Assembly: GCA_030220185.1 (NCBI GenBank)
Contig: JASPKZ010004202.1
Coordinates: 1,058,001-1,122,000 of the forward strand
Reading direction: 5' to 3'
Origin: Diploptera punctata
Taxonomy: Eukaryota > Arthropoda > Insecta > Blattodea > Blaberidae
Length of the DNA stretch: 64,000 nt
This document shows positions 61,349 through 64,000 of this stretch, piece after piece. Within the stretch, counting starts at the first letter, position 1, and every line of letters begins with the position of its first letter. The notes under the pieces were generated by a model that saw only the letters and a list, made by a program, of their open reading frames with translations, did not search any database and was not told the DNA's origin. A program made the translations under genes and the position numbers.

Positions 61349-61475
61349 AATAAATCTTCTTCTTCTTCTTCACTTCACGGGCTAGGCAAATACCCTGTTC
61401 CGCCTCACAGTTCTGTCCATCTTTTCACTGGCCTTCCTACATTCCTTAAATCCCTTGACTTGTAGTTAAATAATT
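61349..61475 (-). pseudogene. RT family H C-terminal stub
   Basis: Minus strand: GAA tail, then GRPVKRWTEL and NYKSRDLRNV-type codons matching 56880-56970. Confidence 0.7.
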
Positions 61476-61794
61476 TTTAAATAAATAATTTACTTAAATA
61501 GTTTCAGTTACAACTTTTCCAAGATGGCGGGAGCCCGATTTATGAAAAAAAATCATTATTGAACATATAATTATCATCCACATATATAATAAAGTTAGGG
61601 GGTGAACTCAATTACCGGAACAGCGGCTAGCGGAGATGCCATTGAACCACCAGCTTTCAACGAAACTTGGATATACTTATATTTCCATCTCTTTCACTCA
61701 GTCTGCGGCGACAAGTGGCAACAGCGTTCCCGTAACATCAATACAATTGGTAGACATGAAAAACTCTTCATCATTGACGTGACGGTCCTTTTAG
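61476..61794. other. Unassigned stretch
   Basis: Plus frame 61602-61799 shows no motif. Confidence 0.4.
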
Positions 61795-62240
61795 TTTGAC
61801 CTTAGCCTCCCTCATTAACGACCGTCCAATCTCTTCGGTCAATGCCCTTATTTCTCGAAATTTGTTATGCAAATATTCCGTAGGTCCGTCTGTACATCGT
61901 CCAACCATCGCATCGTAACCTAGGCCTCCCAACTTTTCTCCAGCTTAGCGTTTGATATCATCCCGGCCAAACGTGTCTCGTTCTTTCAGCAAATATGGCC
62001 CCACCATTCGATACGTCTAACTTTAAAATCTATAACTATATCGGTATCTTTATATAGGTCATATATTTACTGGTTAGTTCTTATTCTCCAGGTACCCTTA
62101 TCCTAAACTGGACCATATATGTTCATTAAGTCCTTTCTCTCCCAGGTGGCAAGTCTTGTAGCGGTTCTTTCTGATATGGTCCAGGATTCACTGCCATACA
62201 CTGCAACAGGTTTAATAATTGGGAAAAACTGCACTTAAAC
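61795..62240 (-). pseudogene. RT family I C-terminal fragment, heavily decayed
   Basis: Minus strand, several frames: AVYGSESWTISERTATRLAT, WERKDLMNIYGPV, KVRRIEWWGHI, WRKVGRPRLRCDG. The order matches the C-terminal domain of the other RT families. Confidence 0.7.
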
Positions 62241-62855
62241 TAGCGTCAAATATTTTCAAAGTCCTATAGAACAACAGTACGCATGCGCCAGAGTTTATAG
62301 AGCCAGTGATAACCCACAATCGAACCACATATCGATTATCATCCTCGATTACTATCCGTCGCTATGAAATTTAAATGACCAATATTTGCAATAAATCCCC
62401 AAATCTATGTTAAAAAATATATTAATAATATTAAAATTACCAAATGTTTATTAAAAATGGGTGTACGCTTACTTATCACTCCCTAACGCTGATCCAACCA
62501 GCGATAACCCAAAACAGGGATAGAAAAATCATAGACTAATTAATATACTCTGTGGAGAAAATAGAAGTTAGCATCACAATATTGTCTAACAGTGTCATAA
62601 TATTGTGATTTGCATATTTAAATAAATACTTCAAAATTGTCTAATAATGTTATAAAAAAGTTTAAATATTAAATAATGTTAGTAAATACAGAATAAGAGC
62701 TACAGTTTACAACAATATAACTGAAATTCTAGTGCTAGTAGAAGTGCAGTTTAGTCAATAATTGTTTTATATATTCTTATTTCAATTTTCTTAAAAATAT
62801 TGAAAAACCCTATAGCTGTAGACTTTATCCCATTCATCCATAATACAGTGTGACG
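62241..62855. other. AT-rich unassigned stretch
   Basis: Nothing recognised. Confidence 0.4.
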
Positions 62856-62859
62856 CGAA

Positions 62860-64000
62860 ATTAGACCTTTAACGGAAAGTCGCTATTATAACATCGATAC
62901 ATAAGAAGGGAAACAAGAGAAAGTCTGAAAATTATAGAGGCATATCAGTAACAAGTACATTAAGTAGAATATATGGACGTATTACTAAGTAAAATGGTTG
63001 ATTTAGAGTACCAGGATAAAGAAATGGAAGAACAATCTGGTTTTAGAAGTGGTAGGTCATGCACAGATAATATATTTTGCATAACACAAATGATAGAAAA
63101 AAAAGAGCTACTAACAGAGATATACATTTGCTTTTGTCGATTTAACCAAGGCATATGATAGTATTCCCCAAAAAATGTTATGGGTGTTATGGGAAACTTT
63201 AGATAATTCTAACATTACAAAAAAATTAATAGAATCTGTAAAAACATTATACAAAGGATCTATTTCGAAAATAAAAATTTGAAATCATATAACAGAGGGA
63301 ATTACTATTACAAAAGGTTTAAGGCAAGGTTGCAGTTTATCTTCAACTCTATTCAAAATTTATCTCGAAAGAGTACTAAGAGACTGGAGGAAAACATGTC
63401 AAAAAATGGGCATACCCATCCAAAATACACGTGTATATTCACTAAATTTTGCAGATGACCAGGTATTAATAGCACAGGACCACGATGACATAGAATATAT
63501 GGCTAAAAAACTAAAAGAAGAATATGAAAAATGGGGACTTTATATAAACATTGAGAAAACTAAATATCTGTGTGCAGGAGAAGAAATGGAAAATATAAAT
63601 TTCAAAAATGGAGAAGAACTAAAACCTAGTATTGAATGTACTTATTTAGGAACAAAATTAGACCATTCAGGCGATAACACAGTGGAAATTAAAAATAGAA
63701 TCGCACAAACAAAACAAGCAATAAATGCTTTAAACTCTGTTTGGTGGAGCGAAAATATTACAAAAAATAGAAAATTACAAATATATCAAACTGTAATTCA
63801 GAGCATTTTAACATATGGTGCTGAAGTCTGGCAAATTCCTACCAGGGAAATGAAAAGAATTTTACGCACAGAAATGGATGTTTTAAGAAGATCAGCTGGA
63901 AATCTAGAATGGATAGAATACGAAATAAAGAAACAAGGGAAATTATGGGTGTACAAGAAGAGCCGGACATCATAGATATTATAGAAAAGAAACGATTACA
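62860..64000 (+). pseudogene. Non-LTR reverse transcriptase pseudogene, runs off the window
   Basis: RT motifs in order: KKGNKRKSENYRGISV (62910-62950), EEQSGFRSGRSCTDNIFCIT (63028-63085), FVDLTKAYDSIPQKMLW (63135-63185), KGLRQGCSLSSTLFKIYLE (63312-63370) and NFADDQVLIA (63439-63468), where the catalytic box is FADD. The last 189 codons (63406-63975) are open: YINIEKTKYLCAGEE, ECTYLGTKLDHSGDN, ILTYGAEVWQIPTREMKR. Frameshift near 63130 and a stop at 63282 break the upstream part. Continues past 64000. Confidence 0.9.

Noticed and set aside
1..64000. LTR retrotransposons or endogenous viruses
   Set aside because: No paired LTRs, protease, integrase or envelope-like coding seen; all RT sequences are of the non-LTR type. 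The 0.4-kb direct repeats at 10.3-11.2 kb lack recognisable LTR ends.

Overview
The window reads as repeat-dense insect nuclear DNA, most probably from a cockroach (Blattodea, possibly Periplaneta). That is inference from the AT-rich background, the mix of non-LTR retrotransposon, tRNA-SINE and mariner families, and a mitochondrial atp6 fragment with an arthropod-like sequence; no marker gene fixes the species. I find no intact host protein gene. The best hints of host content are one candidate 58-nt internal exon (43242-43299) and a tRNA-Tyr gene or recent pseudogene with an anticodon-loop intron (41937-42026). The rest looks like intergenic or long-intron sequence built from successive insertions.

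Family names used in the entries. RT family A is the commonest non-LTR element (about 20 pieces); its C-terminal region carries RRLRWAGHVARM and GRPRMRWENNI and it ends in (TTAG)n or (TAAG)n. RT families B to W are other 5'-truncated non-LTR fragments, most with the same GHV..RM / GRP..RW C-terminal layout and a simple-repeat tail. SINE-A has a tRNA-Asp-like head and an ATGG-repeat tail; SINE-B to SINE-G are other tRNA-headed repeats. M1 and M2 are mariner-like transposons. X, Y, Z and D1 are unnamed dispersed repeats. 'Gag-tail' is a retroelement that carries the end of a zinc-knuckle ORF1 followed directly by a 3' tail.

Layout: 1-5 kb, RT-A split by a PIF/Harbinger-like MITE, SINE-A, Gag-tail element, SINE-B/C, repeat X. 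5-10 kb, an RT pseudogene with reverse-transcriptase motifs, RT fragments, mariner M1. 10-14 kb, a tandem pair of 0.4-kb units, repeat X again. 14-26 kb, nested RT/Gag-tail insertions, a 0.5-kb near-perfect palindrome with hammerhead-ribozyme-like motifs, repeats D1 and Y. 26-34 kb, RT-A copies, a three-level nest, mariner M2. 34-38 kb, repeat Y holding the second MITE, then a 131-bp satellite of about 19 monomers interrupted by a non-LTR insertion. 38-46 kb, RT fragments, tRNA-Tyr, a long-arm foldback element, candidate exon, hAT-like MITE, M1 copy 2 inside an RT pseudogene. 46-64 kb, more RT/SINE copies, two 5'-inverted retro-insertions, an atp6 NUMT split by a Gag-tail insertion, and an RT pseudogene running off the right end.

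The most useful property of the window is its stratigraphy. Many insertions keep visible target-site duplications (TA for mariner, 3 bp for the MITE, 9-14 bp for retroelements), and for several an empty paralogous site lies in the same window, so relative ages can be read directly.
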